Shown piece after piece: positions 35,140-44,587 of a stretch of DNA of 64,000 nucleotides. The translations under genes and the position numbers were made by a program. Within the stretch, counting starts at the first letter, position 1; each line of letters opens with the position of its first letter. Source of the stretch: Pedobacter sp. Leaf41 (lineage in GTDB: Bacteria > Bacteroidota > Bacteroidia > Sphingobacteriales > Sphingobacteriaceae); assembly GCF_001422545.1 (NCBI RefSeq), contig NZ_LMLE01000011.1, positions 304,854-368,853 on the forward strand, in the 5' to 3' direction. The notes below the pieces were generated by a model that searched no databases, had not been told where the DNA came from, and worked only from the letters and a program-made list of their open reading frames with translations.

Positions 35140-37602
35140 ATGGAAGAGAATAACGACAAAACGAACGAGGTAAGTGATCTGATTGAAAAAGAACAAGAAA
35201 TACAGCATCTAAATAACCCAGTTGATATATCTGTTAAGCCTATTGTTAAACAATATCTTGGCACAGTAAAGAAAGTTAAGAAAGAAGGTAACCGTTTTTA
35301 TTTTTCAGATGGTGATGCTAAGGTAGAAATCCGCGTAGTGAGCGATGAAATTATTCGCGTTCGCCTGGCGCCACATGGTGTATTTTTAGATGATTTTTCT
35401 TACGCAGTACCTGAAGTAGATCAAAAAGTTTCTGTATTTAAAATGCAGGAGCACGAAGATCATTACACGGTATCAACCCATTCGGTTACTTGTAAAATAG
35501 AAAAAGCCAATTTTCATGTTTCATTTTATGATAACATTACCAACTTGGTGATGGTTGATGAGGCGAATTCTATGCACTGGGAAGAAAACACCGATTTTGG
35601 AGGCTACTATATTTATGCCACGAAAAAATGCCATCCCGAAGAAAACTTCTTTGGCTTAGGTGATAAATCGGGTAATTTCAATTTACGTGGTCGCCGTTTC
35701 GAAAACTGGAACACCGATGCTTATTCTTTCGGCTGGAATCAGGATCCGCTTTACAGAACAATACCTTTTTACATCGGGCTACATAATCAGGCTGCGTACG
35801 GAATCTTCTTTGATAACACCTTCAAATCGTATTTCGATTTTGGTGGCGAAGATGTTTCTAAAACGAGTTTTTGGGCAGATGGAGGAGAATTGCAATACTA
35901 TTACATCCATGGTCCACATATCATGGATGTGGTTAAACGTTATGCAAGTTTAACGGGTACGCACCCTATGCCGCCAAAATGGACTTTAGGTTACCAACAG
36001 TGCCGCTGGAGTTATTACCCTGAAACTAAAGTAAAAGAAATAGCGAAACAATTTAGAAACCGTAAAATTCCATGTGATGCCATTTATTTGGATATCGATT
36101 ATATGGATGGTTATCGTTGTTTCACCTGGAATAAAAAATATTTCCCTGATCCACGCAGAATGATCAAAGAACTTTCTGATGATGGTTTTAAAACTGTAGT
36201 GATGATCGATCCGGGAATCAAGGTGGATGATGATTATTGGGTTTTCAAAGAAGGAAAGGACAATAAATATTTCTGCCGCCGAAGCGATGATTATTTTATG
36301 GAAGGCCATGTTTGGCCGGGCCGTTGCCAGTTTCCTGATTTTACAAATCCTAAAGTGCGGAAATGGTGGGGCAAATTATATGAAGAATTAGTTGATATGG
36401 GCGTTGCGGGTTTCTGGAACGATATGAACGAACCTGCAGTTTTTGGTTCGGGCACTTTCCCTAACGATGTTCGCCATAATTACGACGGTTACCGTGGCTC
36501 GCACCGCAAGGCACACAATGTTTATGGTATGCAAATGGTGCGTTCAACCTACGAAGGTTTGAAAAAGCTGATGCGCAATAAACGTCCTTTTACCATCACC
36601 CGTGCTGGTTATTCAGGTATGCAGCGCTACGCCAGCGTGTGGACTGGGGATAATATTGCCACTTGGGAACATTTAAAAATTGGTAACATTCAATGCCAGC
36701 GTTTATCAGTTTCAGGCGTTCCTTTTTGCGGAACCGATATTGGCGGTTTTAGTGGTGAACCTGATGGCGAATTATTCACCCGCTGGATTCAGCTGGGTAC
36801 TTTTTCGCCTTTTATGAGAGCACACTCTGCAGGTGATACCGCAGAACGTGAACCTTGGAGCTTTGGCGAATTCTTTGAAGATATCAATAGAAAATTTATT
36901 GAGTTGAGGTACCGTTTAATGCCTTACCTGTACTCCGTTTTCTGGGAGCATCACCGTTATGGATTCCCAATATTGCGTCCACTAGTGATGCTTGAGCAAG
37001 AAAATATCAGCAACAGTTTCCGCCAGGATGAATTTTGTTATGGAGATAAATTATTGATTTGTCCTGTTTTAGAGCAAGGCGCAATTTCAAGGAAAGTATA
37101 TCTTCCAAAAGGAACCTGGTATAATTTCTGGACCAATGAAGTGTTAGACGGTGGCAACGAATATACGGTGGAAGCAAAGATTGATAGTATGCCAATGTTT
37201 GTTAGGGCAGGTTCGGTTATTCCAGAATATCCGGTGATGCAGTATGTGGATGAGAAATCAATCACAGAAGTAACTTTAAATATTTACCAAAGCGATTACG
37301 AAGTAAACTCATACATGTATGAAGATCACGGCGATACTTTTGCGTTTGAGCAAGATATTTACTTAGAAAAAAAGTTTACTGTTAAAGCAGATAACCAGCT
37401 TTTGAAAGTTAATCAACGGATAGAAGGCTTGTATACACCTAATTATGAGTTTTATGCTTGTAATGTAATGGGCGTTAAATTTAAGGTGAAAAAAATTATA
37501 GTGGATAATAAAGAGATAACTGATTTTTATACTGATGATAAAAATATTCTTCACTTTAAGTGCCTTAAAACATTTGCTGAAATACAGATTTTAAGTCTTT
37601 AA
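35140..37602 (+). CDS. Glycoside hydrolase family 31 (alpha-glucosidase type)
   Basis: 820 aa, no signal peptide, so cytosolic. N-terminal beta-sandwich (galactose-mutarotase-like), then the TIM barrel with nucleophile Asp428 in WNDMNEPAVF and the acid/base Asp in the VWTGDN segment. WTLGYQQCRWSYYPETKV and PCDAIYLDIDYMDGYRCFTW are typical of alpha-glucosidases. Followed by glgB, so a role in glycogen or maltodextrin breakdown is inferred. A long charged 45-residue N-terminal extension is present. Confidence 0.93.
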   Translation: MEENNDKTNEVSDLIEKEQEIQHLNNPVDISVKPIVKQYLGTVKKVKKEGNRFYFSDGDAKVEIRVVSDEIIRVRLAPHGVFLDDFSYAVPEVDQKVSVFKMQEHEDHYTVSTHSVTCKIEKANFHVSFYDNITNLVMVDEANSMHWEENTDFGGYYIYATKKCHPEENFFGLGDKSGNFNLRGRRFENWNTDAYSFGWNQDPLYRTIPFYIGLHNQAAYGIFFDNTFKSYFDFGGEDVSKTSFWADGGELQYYYIHGPHIMDVVKRYASLTGTHPMPPKWTLGYQQCRWSYYPETKVKEIAKQFRNRKIPCDAIYLDIDYMDGYRCFTWNKKYFPDPRRMIKELSDDGFKTVVMIDPGIKVDDDYWVFKEGKDNKYFCRRSDDYFMEGHVWPGRCQFPDFTNPKVRKWWGKLYEELVDMGVAGFWNDMNEPAVFGSGTFPNDVRHNYDGYRGSHRKAHNVYGMQMVRSTYEGLKKLMRNKRPFTITRAGYSGMQRYASVWTGDNIATWEHLKIGNIQCQRLSVSGVPFCGTDIGGFSGEPDGELFTRWIQLGTFSPFMRAHSAGDTAEREPWSFGEFFEDINRKFIELRYRLMPYLYSVFWEHHRYGFPILRPLVMLEQENISNSFRQDEFCYGDKLLICPVLEQGAISRKVYLPKGTWYNFWTNEVLDGGNEYTVEAKIDSMPMFVRAGSVIPEYPVMQYVDEKSITEVTLNIYQSDYEVNSYMYEDHGDTFAFEQDIYLEKKFTVKADNQLLKVNQRIEGLYTPNYEFYACNVMGVKFKVKKIIVDNKEITDFYTDDKNILHFKCLKTFAEIQILSL

Positions 37603-37607
37603 ATCTT

Positions 37608-37641
37608 TTAGCCCCAAATGCTGTTTAGTTTTTGGGGCTAA
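37608..37641 (+). terminator. Hairpin between GH31 and glgB
   Basis: TTAGCCCCAAA (37608-37618) pairs perfectly with TTTGGGGCTAA (37631-37641). The T run after it is weak, so read-through into glgB is possible. Confidence 0.7.
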
Positions 37642-37700
37642 TGATTATTTGGGGTTTTTAACTCCGATCTCACATCTAAATACGTATAGCCAAAAAGATT

Positions 37701-39665
37701 ATGTCAAAAACGAAGAAAGTTTCAGATAAAAAAGCAGCTTTAACAAAAATCGACACCAGTAAATCAGTTTGGGTACACAGTTTGTTTACTGATTATGATA
37801 TTGATCTTTTCTTGGTCGGTAAGCATTTTAGGTTGTATGAAAAAATGGGTTCTCATCTTATTGTTCTGGAGAAAACCGCTGGAACTTATTTTGCTGTTTG
37901 GGCGCCTAATGCTACAAGAGTAAGTGTTGTTGGAGATTTTAATGATTGGAATAATACGGCTCATCCATTAAATAAACGTTGGGATAAATCAGGCATTTGG
38001 GAAGGTTTTCTTCCCCGTTTGGTAAAAGGTGATGTATATAAGTATTTTGTTAAAGGATTTGATGAATCTGAACATTTAAAGGGCGATCCTTATGCCCGTA
38101 AATGGGAACATCCACCGCAAACAGCATCTATTATCTGGGATACCGATTATACCTGGAAAGATAAATCATGGTTAGCAAAAAGGCCAAAGCTTAATGCACT
38201 CGATCAACCCATCTCGGTTTATGAATTACATTTGGGCTCCTGGGAACGCGATCCTGGCAATCCTGAAAGAGTGTTAACTGCCAGGGAGGTTGCGGGCCGA
38301 TTGGTTCCTTATATTAAGGAAATGGGTTTTACCCATGTAGAGTTAATGCCGGTTATGGAGTTTCCATTCTTTCCAAGTTGGGGATACCAAATAACGGGCT
38401 ACTTCGGTGCAAGCTCCCGTTACGGAACACCTGAAGATTTGATGTATTTGATTGATGCACTTCACAAAGCGAATATTGCGGTCATTTTAGATTGGGTTCC
38501 ATCGCACTTTCCTGGCGACCGACATGGCCTTTATGAATTCGACGGAACGCATTTATATGAGCATGCCGATATGCGTAAGGGGTTTCATCCCGATTGGAAA
38601 TCTTATATTTTTAATTACGACAGGCCAGAAGTGCGCTCATTTTTAATCAGTAACGCGATATTTTGGCTGGATCAGTATCACGCCGACGGATTGCGTGTTG
38701 ACGCGGTGGCATCGATGCTGTATTTCAACTTCTCTCGTGAGGATGGTGATGCCGCCACAAACGATCAGGGTGGTCCTGAAAATTTCGGCGCAATTAAATT
38801 CCTTCAAGATCTTAATGTGGCTGTATATGGTGATTTCGAAGGGGTTCAAACCATTGCCGAAGAAAGCAGCACGTATCCTGGCGTTACGCATCCGGTTCAT
38901 GCGGGTGGTTTAGGTTTCGGTATGAAATGGATGATGGGCTGGATGAATGATACCTTAAAATATTTCAAGGTTGATACGCTGGGTAGAAAGCACCATCATA
39001 ATCAATTGAGTTTTAGCATGACTTATGCTTTTACCGAAAACTTCATGCTTCCTTTTTCGCATGATGAAGTGGTTCATGGTAAATCGCCTATGCTGTATAA
39101 AATGCCTGGAGATGATTGGCAAAAATTTGCCAACTTAAGGGCGCTTTACGGTTATATGTTTACTCATCCCGGAGCAAAATTGCTTTTTATGGGCAATGAG
39201 TTTGCAGATACCAATGAATGGAACTTTACTAAATCATTAGATTGGCATTTGCTTCAATATGCACCACATAAAGGGATGCAGGAAACGGTAAAAGCATTGA
39301 ATTTCCTGTATCGGAAAGAGCCTGCGCTGTATCATTTTAATTTTAGTTATGAAGGCTTTCAATGGTTGGATGCCGATAATGCAAACGAATCGGTTTTTGC
39401 ATTTATGAGGAAGGGACCAAAGGCGAAAGATACTTTAATAATTGCCTTGAATTTTACCCCGGTAGTACGGGAAAACTATCGTATTGGAGTGCCTTTTAAA
39501 ACCAAATGGCAGGAAATATTTAACTCTGATGATATCATCTATTACGGAAGCGGCATCAATAATAAGGGAGATATTGTTCCTAACGCTGTTGGCTATAATC
39601 ATCAAGAATATTCGATTGATATTACGCTACCGCCGTTGGCTGTTACCATCTTCAAGAGTAAATAA
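37701..39665 (+). CDS. glgB: 1,4-alpha-glucan branching enzyme GlgB
   Basis: 654 aa, GH13. CBM48 domain at about 55-145 (AVWAPNATRVSVVGDFNDWN), then the catalytic barrel: nucleophile Asp334 in LRVDAVASM, acid/base Glu387 in IAEESS, and PFSHDEVVHGK. Makes alpha-1,6 branches in glycogen. The usual glgC and glgA are not in this window. The N-terminal domain is of the shorter type. Confidence 0.95.
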   Translation: MSKTKKVSDKKAALTKIDTSKSVWVHSLFTDYDIDLFLVGKHFRLYEKMGSHLIVLEKTAGTYFAVWAPNATRVSVVGDFNDWNNTAHPLNKRWDKSGIWEGFLPRLVKGDVYKYFVKGFDESEHLKGDPYARKWEHPPQTASIIWDTDYTWKDKSWLAKRPKLNALDQPISVYELHLGSWERDPGNPERVLTAREVAGRLVPYIKEMGFTHVELMPVMEFPFFPSWGYQITGYFGASSRYGTPEDLMYLIDALHKANIAVILDWVPSHFPGDRHGLYEFDGTHLYEHADMRKGFHPDWKSYIFNYDRPEVRSFLISNAIFWLDQYHADGLRVDAVASMLYFNFSREDGDAATNDQGGPENFGAIKFLQDLNVAVYGDFEGVQTIAEESSTYPGVTHPVHAGGLGFGMKWMMGWMNDTLKYFKVDTLGRKHHHNQLSFSMTYAFTENFMLPFSHDEVVHGKSPMLYKMPGDDWQKFANLRALYGYMFTHPGAKLLFMGNEFADTNEWNFTKSLDWHLLQYAPHKGMQETVKALNFLYRKEPALYHFNFSYEGFQWLDADNANESVFAFMRKGPKAKDTLIIALNFTPVVRENYRIGVPFKTKWQEIFNSDDIIYYGSGINNKGDIVPNAVGYNHQEYSIDITLPPLAVTIFKSK

Positions 39666-39702
39666 TAGTATTTTCAGTTACTGATGAAAAGAATGCCTAA
39701 AT

Positions 39703-39762
39703 AAGAAAAGCCTTTCATTGCTGAAAGGCTTTCTTAATCCTTGGAGTGGAAGCTTCCAAGGA
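39703..39762. terminator. Double hairpin between converging glgB and TonB receptor genes
   Basis: AAAGCCTTTCA (39708-39717 region) pairs with TGAAAGGCTTT (39722-39732), followed by CTT. A second hairpin TCCTTGGA (39738-39745) / TCCAAGGA (39755-39762) lies directly after. Likely terminates from both sides. Confidence 0.75.
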
Positions 39763-39819
39763 GGGTGCAAAGATACGATAAGAGTTGATAGTTACAAGTT
39801 TATTCCTATAAATAAAATG

Positions 39820-42006
39820 TTATAGTTTAAACTTGATGCCGCCGTTGAACGTTCTACCTTCTGTATGGGTCCAAATATCATCGAACGTAGGGTTTAGGTG
39901 CGATCCGTTAACTACGCTTTTATATCTGCTTTGCCTGGTGTCGGTAAAATTTTCGGCGTTTATAAAAATTGAAAACTTTCCAAAAATCTTTTCGGCCATA
40001 AAACCAAACTCCCAAAAAGCGTTGGTTTGCTGGTTATTGTATAAGTATTGTTTATCGGTAAAATAACCTTCTAAACCCATTTTGAAGTTTCCTTCCTTTT
40101 CATAAAGTAAAGCCAGGTTAAGTTTATTTTTTGGTAGCAATCTAATATTTTGGATTACGGGTAGATAATCGGCCTTTGCATCAGTAAAAGTATAACCCGC
40201 AAAAAGTTTAAAATATTCGTGGAAAATTATTTTCGCATTGGTTTCAAAACCTAAACTCCTAACGGGTGCTTTGGTATTATCAAAATAGAAGTTACCATTG
40301 GTCTCTTGCAACAGAATAGTAGAATTATTAATTCGCGTATAAAAAAACATCTGATTGAAGCTAAGTAGCCAATCGTCTCCTATGCTTGTTTTATAGTTCA
40401 CATCGGCGGTTCCACCATAACTTCTTTCTGCTTTTACATTATTTAGTGCTTGCAGGTTTTGGTATTGGAAAGTTTCTGTTTGCTCTGTAAAAAGGGTAGG
40501 CGTTTTATAGCCTAATCCACCGCCAATTCTCGAGCTCCAATGATCATCAAATTTATATAGTGCAGATACACGGGGTAAAATGAATACCTCATTTTCACTA
40601 TAATTGGCATTAAAATAGTTAACGAAATCGGCCCTCAAACCGCTTTCCAACTTAAACTTATCCGAAACATCCCAGGTATGTTGTGCATAAACGCCAGCTG
40701 TTCTGGTTGTGAAATCCTTTTTAAAAAGCGATTGATCTTGCTCATTAAACTTATCATAAACTACATTAGTACCAAAAATTAAACTTTGATCTTTCAAAGA
40801 TCTTAAATAACTAATGTCAGTGTACGAGTTATAGTTCACCCCATTAAAATTATAATAGGGAATGGCTATTCCACGTTTAAAATAATTGAAACTAGTTTTC
40901 ACTTTTAGCAAATCTTTTTCTGCAGTTTGATAGCTGAAATCTAGTGTCGTGGTATTTCGGGTGGTATTATTAGCCTCAAAATAACGGTGATTCGCATCAA
41001 CGCCATCGTTTACTACAAAAATGTCCCCTCCAGTTCTTTCGCTCTTTGTAAACGCATTGCCAATAACAATGGTGGTTTTATTGCTTGGATAAATAAATAG
41101 CTTAGGGTGAATGGTGAAGTCTCTGGTTTTCGGCAGCTCGGTAAAATCGTCCTTATCTACATCGTATGCCTTTTGAAAATTACTAAGTGCAAGTAGGCTG
41201 TAGCCAATTTTTTTGTTTCGCTGCATGCTAAAAGCACCGATATTGGTTTGCCCAACATTCGATTGGTTAAGGATGAAATTGAGATCGGCTTTTTCTCTCG
41301 GAGACCGTGATATAAAATTGACCACGCCTGCAATTGCACCAGCACCAAAAAGGGTAGAAGATGGACCCTTGATAATTTCAACCTGGGCTAAATCCAGCGG
41401 CGGGATTTCTAAAATGCTCAATCCGCTGGCAAAATTTCCAAAACTGGCGTAACCGTCTTTTAAAAGTTGGGTGTACCTCCCATCCAAACCCTGGATCCTA
41501 ATGCTTGCATTTGCACTTGTTGCCGAGGTTTGTTGTACTGCAATACCGGTACTTTCATGCAAAATCATGGACACATTTGCCGGGCGCATATTGCTTTTTT
41601 CATCTATTTCTTCCAGTTCGATGGTTTCTACTCTGGTAGGCGTATTTTGGATAGTTCTGCTTGTTCTGGTAGAAGATACAATCACCTCTTCGAGTTCTTC
41701 ATCAGCTTCTTCCATTAAAATTTCCAATGGTTGATCTTGATTATTAGGAAATAGAAGTGCTAATTGTTGTTCCTGAAAACCGACATTTCTGATAATCAGT
41801 GTTTGCTTCCCATTTGGGATATTGCCGAGTACTGCTATGCCATCGGCTGAAGTTTTAACAACAATAGTGGTATTTTTTAATAAGATCGTTGCATCACTCA
41901 AAGCGCCTTTGGTGTTCTTATTCTTAACTATTATTTTAACTGAATTCTGTGCATAGGCCGCTGTAATGCACAAAAGTGTGCAGAACAATAAAATTATTTT
42001 TCGCAT
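39820..42006 (-). CDS. TonB-dependent receptor (probable metal or metal-chelate uptake)
   Basis: 728 aa. Signal peptide ending AYAQN, short carboxypeptidase-like domain (about 20-95), plug domain (SSTRTSRTIQNTPTRVETIE; IIKGPSSTLFGAGAIAGVVNFISR), and a barrel ending in NGGIKFKL. Its length and single short N-terminal domain fit the iron or other metal receptor class rather than the SusC class. The upstream gene encodes a small Cys-rich protein of a family linked to such receptors; 49 bases separate them, so they form a unit. Confidence 0.88.
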   Translation of the reverse strand: MRKIILLFCTLLCITAAYAQNSVKIIVKNKNTKGALSDATILLKNTTIVVKTSADGIAVLGNIPNGKQTLIIRNVGFQEQQLALLFPNNQDQPLEILMEEADEELEEVIVSSTRTSRTIQNTPTRVETIELEEIDEKSNMRPANVSMILHESTGIAVQQTSATSANASIRIQGLDGRYTQLLKDGYASFGNFASGLSILEIPPLDLAQVEIIKGPSSTLFGAGAIAGVVNFISRSPREKADLNFILNQSNVGQTNIGAFSMQRNKKIGYSLLALSNFQKAYDVDKDDFTELPKTRDFTIHPKLFIYPSNKTTIVIGNAFTKSERTGGDIFVVNDGVDANHRYFEANNTTRNTTTLDFSYQTAEKDLLKVKTSFNYFKRGIAIPYYNFNGVNYNSYTDISYLRSLKDQSLIFGTNVVYDKFNEQDQSLFKKDFTTRTAGVYAQHTWDVSDKFKLESGLRADFVNYFNANYSENEVFILPRVSALYKFDDHWSSRIGGGLGYKTPTLFTEQTETFQYQNLQALNNVKAERSYGGTADVNYKTSIGDDWLLSFNQMFFYTRINNSTILLQETNGNFYFDNTKAPVRSLGFETNAKIIFHEYFKLFAGYTFTDAKADYLPVIQNIRLLPKNKLNLALLYEKEGNFKMGLEGYFTDKQYLYNNQQTNAFWEFGFMAEKIFGKFSIFINAENFTDTRQSRYKSVVNGSHLNPTFDDIWTHTEGRTFNGGIKFKL

Positions 42007-42055
42007 TGATGTATTTGTAAAATTGAATAAATGGATGTAGTCCTGAATTCAACGG

Positions 42056-42388
42056 TTATCCGTTAAAGTGCTTATTCAATTTTGGCGGTTGCCAGATATT
42101 TTGTACGTAGCTGGAGATGAAATTACTGTTGTAAGCGTTTGACTCTTTTTTTGGAATTGATCTTTTCAGTATTTTTGGAATAGAAACCGGAACGTTTGCT
42201 ATCAAAAGCTGACCACAACAGTTGCAGGTACATAAAGGAGAGCAATTATCTTGCTTAGTTATGCCTTTAGATTTTTCTATATTGACGCTCAATATTTCAG
42301 AATGACTAACCATAGCAATAACATCCTCACAATTGATGCAGGATAAACTGATGATTATAAAGCTCAATAAATAGATTAAGATCTTCAT
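42056..42388 (-). CDS. Small Cys-rich exported protein (DUF6660-like)
   Basis: 110 aa from ATG 42388; a TTG at 42397 lies inside the promoter element and is rejected. N-terminal hydrophobic segment (about 3-16), Cys18 and Cys21, then a CSPLCTCNCCG cluster and a C-terminal NIWQPPK motif. These two motifs together are what I recognise from the DUF6660 family, small proteins next to TonB receptors. The five-Cys cluster suggests metal binding or sensing; this is inference. Confidence 0.75.
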   Translation of the reverse strand: MKILIYLLSFIIISLSCINCEDVIAMVSHSEILSVNIEKSKGITKQDNCSPLCTCNCCGQLLIANVPVSIPKILKRSIPKKESNAYNSNFISSYVQNIWQPPKLNKHFNG

Positions 42389-42394
42389 TCTGGG

Positions 42395-42402
42395 CAAAGG
42401 TA
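42395..42402 (-). promoter_or_regulatory. -7 element TACCTTTG of the Cys-rich protein/TonB receptor unit
   Basis: Exact TAnnTTTG match six bases before the ATG at 42388; predicts a leaderless mRNA. Confidence 0.55.
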
Positions 42403-42580
42403 CAAATCATCTCTAAATACTTCTGGATTTTAATTTCTTTTAAATTTAGTAATAAACAATGCTGTCCATTCAAATGGAAAATTTACTCGTTAAGGTTGTA
42501 TTCCAGTCAGTTGTTTGATTCTCTGAGCATTAAAGAACAATATAGGCATCACTGTGTTATCAGTTTATTAGCCCTACAAA

Positions 42581-42907
42581 ATGCAGTTGTCAACCACGGA
42601 AATTCAGGATTACGAATCAGATAAAACCTTCAAACTTTGGTTATCCGATGAAGTGGCATTCTCAGATCGGTTAAAAGCAAAAGAAGATGGTGCATTTAAG
42701 ATGCTTTATCATAAATATGCTTCTGCCATTTACGGCAATATACTCAGAGCTTTTGTCGATCAGGACAAGGCAGAGGTGATTTTGGAAAATGTTTTTATTG
42801 AAGTTTGGTATTCAATTCCGGCTTATGATGAAAACAAGATCAAGCTGTTTACTTGGATAAATCAAATTGCAGCAAAACATATTAATCTTTCAAAAGCTAA
42901 CTCTTAG
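42581..42907 (+). CDS. Small protein resembling ECF sigma factor region 2 only
   Basis: 108 aa. Residues about 30-105 align with sigma-70 region 2 as in ECF sigma factors: DGAFKMLYHKYASAIYGNILRAF, then DKAEVILENVFIEVW and an FTWINQIAAKH end like the FxxWLxxIAxN motif. Region 4, which reads the -35 box, is missing, and the stop follows directly, with no sigma-4-like sequence downstream. Either a truncated remnant or a genuine single-domain core-polymerase binder. Transcribed away from the TonB unit. Confidence 0.65.
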   Translation: MQLSTTEIQDYESDKTFKLWLSDEVAFSDRLKAKEDGAFKMLYHKYASAIYGNILRAFVDQDKAEVILENVFIEVWYSIPAYDENKIKLFTWINQIAAKHINLSKANS

Positions 42908-43007
42908 TTAAAGCTTATCAAGCTGTTTTTGTTTATAATCCTAAACGATTATTACAACTATTGTTCGTTGGAAAAAACTCAATCAGCTAGTTGAAATTTG
43001 CTGTAAA

Positions 43008-43045
43008 AGAAAAAGGAGACCTCATCCAAGCGTCTCCTTTTTTTC
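43008..43045. terminator. Bidirectional terminator
   Basis: AAAAAGGAGAC (43010-43020) pairs with GTCTCCTTTTT (43032-43042). T runs on both strands: it can end the sigma-like gene on + and the proposed small RNA on -. Confidence 0.85.
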
Positions 43046-43161
43046 TAACCAAATATAAACCTGTTATGAGCCAGGCTTTGTCTTAAATCCTATTCGAAAC
43101 CTAAGTTTCAGTAAGGATGTTTTTATCTTTTTAATTGTAAACAAACATCGTTCCGTTTATT
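43008..43161 (-). ncRNA. Candidate small RNA of about 150 nt under operator A
   Basis: On the - strand a perfect -7 element TATATTTG (43175 down to 43168) is followed by about 150 bases with no usable open frame, ending at the strong hairpin plus T run at 43045-43008. Inside, a stem AUCCU/AGGAU with an inner UGAAAC/GUUUCG pair (about 43118-43086) and a CCUG/CAGG hairpin (about 43074-43060) are predicted. The palindrome shared with pfkA lies just upstream of the promoter. The remaining AT-rich sequence up to gapA (43210-43518) holds only a perfect TTGCATGCAA palindrome at 43285 and no gene I can see. Confidence 0.4.
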
Positions 43162-43167
43162 ACTCTA

Positions 43168-43175
43168 CAAATATA
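43168..43175 (-). promoter_or_regulatory. -7 element TATATTTG of the candidate small RNA
   Basis: Exact consensus match on the - strand, 13 bases downstream (in transcript direction) of operator A. The -33 position would fall within the operator. Confidence 0.45.
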
Positions 43176-43188
43176 GTAAAAAAATTCA

Positions 43189-43207
43189 TAGTGTAAAAAA
43201 TACACTA
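43189..43207. promoter_or_regulatory. Operator A: perfect 19-base palindrome TAGTGTA-N5-TACACTA
   Basis: Core GTGTAAAAAATACAC is identical to the core of operator C at 48309 and differs by one position from operator B at 46438. Placed over the -33 region of the proposed small RNA promoter. Confidence 0.7.
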
Positions 43208-43519
43208 AGAAATTTTTGAGTATTTTTTTTGTCATTTTTTATTTACAATTCATTTTTTGAAAGATTGAGGCTTTAAAAACGACTTGCATGCAAATATAAG
43301 CTGAAATTATGTTAAGTAATTGTTAAATCGTGATTTTTTCAATCTGTTTAAGCTACCAGATTGTTAATTAAAGGTTAAAAATTAAGGATGAGCGAATTTT
43401 TTGTTCTTTTTATAGTGAATTATTTATTTTTAAAAGGAATAATAGGCTAAAAAAGATTTTAGAAGATAAAATTTGGACAAAATAATTTTAATTTTATTAG
43501 TGAAATATTTTTTTATATA

Positions 43520-43556
43520 GAAAAAGCGGCTAATGTTTGAAACATTGCCGCTTTCC
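43520..43556 (-). terminator. Terminator after gapA
   Basis: AAAGCGGCTAATGTT (43523-43537) pairs with AACATTGCCGCTTT (43541-43554), one bulged base; on the - strand it is followed by TTTTTC. Confidence 0.88.
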
Positions 43557-43578
43557 TAATTTTAATATTTATTTAAAT

Positions 43579-44580
43579 TTATTTCAAGCTACCGTAGTAT
43601 TCCACGAATTTAGCCAGGGCTGATGAATATCCCCATTCGTTATCGTACCAGGAAACAACTTTAACAAAGTTATCATTCAATGAAATACCAGCTTTTGCAT
43701 CGAAAATAGAAGCATGATCATCGCCAATAAAATCTGATGATACCACTTCGTCTTCAGTATAGGCCAATACACCTTTTAATTCACCTTCAGAAGCTGCTTT
43801 CATAGCTGCTTTAATTTGCTCGTAAGTTGCTGGTTTTTCTAAACGTGCTGTTAAGTCAACAACAGAAACATCGGCAACAGGAACACGGAATGACATACCG
43901 GTAAGTTTTCCTTTTAATTCTGGAAGTACCATACCTACTGCCTTTGCAGCACCGGTTGATGAAGGGATGATGTTTGAGAAACCACCACGGCCACCTCTCC
44001 AGTCTTTAGCAGAAGGACCATCAACAGTTTTTTGCGTTGCAGTAACGGCATGGATCGTGCTCATTAAACCTTCTACAATACCGAAGTTATCATTTAAAAC
44101 TTTAGCAATTGGCGCTAAACAGTTTGTAGTACATGATGCGTTTGAAACGATAGTTTGATCTGCAGTTAATTTATGGTGGTTAACGCCCATTACATAAGTT
44201 GGGATATCAGCATCTTTAGCTGGTGCAGAGAAAACAACTTTTTTAGCACCTGCAGCAATGTGTTTTTCAGCATCTGCACGAGTTAAAAATAGGCCAGTAG
44301 ATTCAATTACTACTTCAACACCTACAGCATCCCATTTCAAATCAGCTGGATTTCTTTCTGCTGTTACACGGATTGTTTTTCCATTAACAACTAAATTTCC
44401 ATCAACAACTTCAATTGTTCCGTCAAACTTGCCATGAGTTGAATCATATTTTAACATATAAGCCATGTAATCTGGCTCAATTAAATCGTTAATTGCTACA
44501 ATATCTAATCCTCTTTTAAGGGCAGCTCTGAAAACCAGTCTGCCGATACGGCCAAAGCCGTTTATTCCAATTTTGCTCAT
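43579..44580 (-). CDS. gapA: Glyceraldehyde-3-phosphate dehydrogenase
   Basis: 333 aa. NAD-binding INGFGRIGRLVFRAA at the start, Asn31-Asp32 typical of NAD rather than NADP use, catalytic Cys150 in SNASCTTNC, and WYDNEWGYS near the end. Last gene of the pfkA, kinase-like, gapA unit, eight-base gaps. Converts glyceraldehyde-3-phosphate to 1,3-bisphosphoglycerate. Confidence 0.97.
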   Translation of the reverse strand: MSKIGINGFGRIGRLVFRAALKRGLDIVAINDLIEPDYMAYMLKYDSTHGKFDGTIEVVDGNLVVNGKTIRVTAERNPADLKWDAVGVEVVIESTGLFLTRADAEKHIAAGAKKVVFSAPAKDADIPTYVMGVNHHKLTADQTIVSNASCTTNCLAPIAKVLNDNFGIVEGLMSTIHAVTATQKTVDGPSAKDWRGGRGGFSNIIPSSTGAAKAVGMVLPELKGKLTGMSFRVPVADVSVVDLTARLEKPATYEQIKAAMKAASEGELKGVLAYTEDEVVSSDFIGDDHASIFDAKAGISLNDNFVKVVSWYDNEWGYSSALAKFVEYYGSLK

Positions 44581-44587
44581 TGTTTTG

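Noticed and set aside
32059..37602. Polysaccharide utilisation locus (SusCD plus GH31)
   Set aside because: No SusD follows the receptor, a terminator separates the genes, and the GH31 lacks a signal peptide.
41467..41734. Cys-rich + strand frames opposite the TonB receptor
   Set aside because: They are antisense shadows of a clearly coding - strand gene.
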